Part shown: positions 37,863-38,184 of the stretch, in pieces
Layout of the letters: each line of letters begins with the position of its first letter
Position numbering within the stretch: the stretch's first letter is position 1
Assembly (NCBI GenBank): GCA_030457765.1
Contig: JAKDUK010000024.1
Coordinates: 1-38,184, forward strand
Direction: 5' to 3'
From: Marinobacter sp.
GTDB taxonomy: Bacteria > Pseudomonadota > Gammaproteobacteria > Pseudomonadales > Oleiphilaceae
DNA length: 38,184 bases
Program-made: the position numbers and the translations under genes
The notes under the pieces: generated by a model
Database searches by the model: none
What the model was told of the DNA's origin: nothing
Seen by the model: the letters and a program-made list of their open reading frames with translations, nothing else

Positions 37863-38184
37863 ATGTCGTTTCCCAGTAGTTGGACTGTCCCTCCCAAACA
37901 ACCCGATGCCTATTTCTTTGAGCAGGCCAGGCAGCGCCAGAATACGCTGACCAAACCAGCAGGGTCTTTGGGCCGGCTGGAGAATGTTGCCATTCAGTTA
38001 GCGGGGCTTCAGGGCACGGACAAACCAACGCTGGAGCGCACCCATATCAGCGTATTTGTGGGCGATCACGGTATTTGCGAAGAAGGGATTTCGGCGTACC
38101 CACAGGCGGTTACCGCCCAGATGATTGCCAACTTTGCCAATGGTGGCGCGGCCATCAGTGTGCTGGCCAAATCACTGGGTGCGG
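37863..38184 (+). CDS. cobT: CobT, nicotinate-nucleotide--dimethylbenzimidazole phosphoribosyltransferase, 3' partial
   Basis: The frame is open from ATG 37863 to the end of the window, giving 107 residues of a protein normally of about 350. The N-terminal blocks [26 protein letters not shown] and [22 protein letters not shown], and the following [12 protein letters not shown], are diagnostic of CobT, which activates DMB to alpha-ribazole phosphate. It is divergent from cobD (cbiB) across 131 bases. No second riboswitch is seen in that gap. Confidence 0.95.
   Translation, partial: MSFPSSWTVPPKQPDAYFFEQARQRQNTLTKPAGSLGRLENVAIQLAGLQGTDKPTLERTHISVFVGDHGICEEGISAYPQAVTAQMIANFANGGAAISVLAKSLGA

Overview
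The window looks like chromosomal DNA of a marine gammaproteobacterium, most likely Marinobacter or a close relative. The reasons are a PomA/PomB (sodium-type) flagellar stator, the gamma-type protein families throughout, moderately high G+C in most genes, and an aerobic-style cobalamin gene set with BluB. The genus is an inference from gene content; no rRNA or other marker is present. I see no tRNA, rRNA, CRISPR array, insertion sequence or prophage.

Layout. Positions 1-2527 (+): the end of a DJ-1/PfpI-type amidotransferase-like protein, then a two-gene stator-like pair (a MotA/TolQ/ExbB channel and an OmpA-type peptidoglycan-binding partner). Positions 2524-3543: two 5'-truncated genes meeting head to head, a ketopantoate reductase remnant (-) and a PelG exopolysaccharide-transporter remnant (+). 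This looks like a deletion scar. 3553-4665 (-): glutathione-dependent formaldehyde dehydrogenase. 4873-7089 (+): a YkvA-like membrane protein, then pomA-pomB. 7130-11210 (-): an ABC ATPase, a large FtsX-type permease and a lipocalin-like lipoprotein, chained by ATGA overlaps (AttEFGH-like). 11403-13397 (-): a copper-type TonB receptor with a clear terminator, divergent from gdhA (13636-14985, +). 15067-16865 (+): a RegB/RegA (PrrBA/RoxSR)-type redox two-component pair. 16912-21881 (-): an orphan CbiM-like membrane protein, a SulP transporter with an MBL-fold hydrolase of the persulfide dioxygenase type, and a PAS-GAF-GGDEF diguanylate cyclase. 22079-24985 (+): an HlyD/FUSC-type efflux pair translationally coupled to cobS. 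25109-25936 (+): a damaged ParD/ParE-like toxin-antitoxin pair and an acylphosphatase.

Positions 25978-38184 form a cobalamin island. One long minus-strand run reads, in transcription order, btuB, btuF, btuC, btuD, cobB, cobO, cobQ, bluB and a DNA glycosylase. It starts behind a textbook cobalamin riboswitch with a plausible sigma-70 promoter. Upstream, cobD(cbiB)-cobC also run on the minus strand, and cobT starts divergently and leaves the window. Together the genes cover outer-membrane and inner-membrane corrinoid uptake, a,c-diamide formation and adenosylation, cobyric acid formation, aminopropanol side-arm attachment, lower-ligand (DMB) synthesis and nucleotide-loop assembly (with cobS). 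No corrin-ring-building gene and no cobU/cobP is visible here, so the island looks designed for uptake and late-stage salvage or completion.

The oddest points are the panE/pelG scar, the orphan stator-like pair, the degenerate toxin-antitoxin pair, the coupling of cobS to an efflux pump, the orphan CbiM-like protein without the usual metal-binding N-terminus, and a clearly AT-richer btuB inside a GC-rich operon. I did not find a convincing wholly new system. Apart from 35355-35741, which holds the riboswitch leader, no stretch longer than 300 bases lacks a gene.
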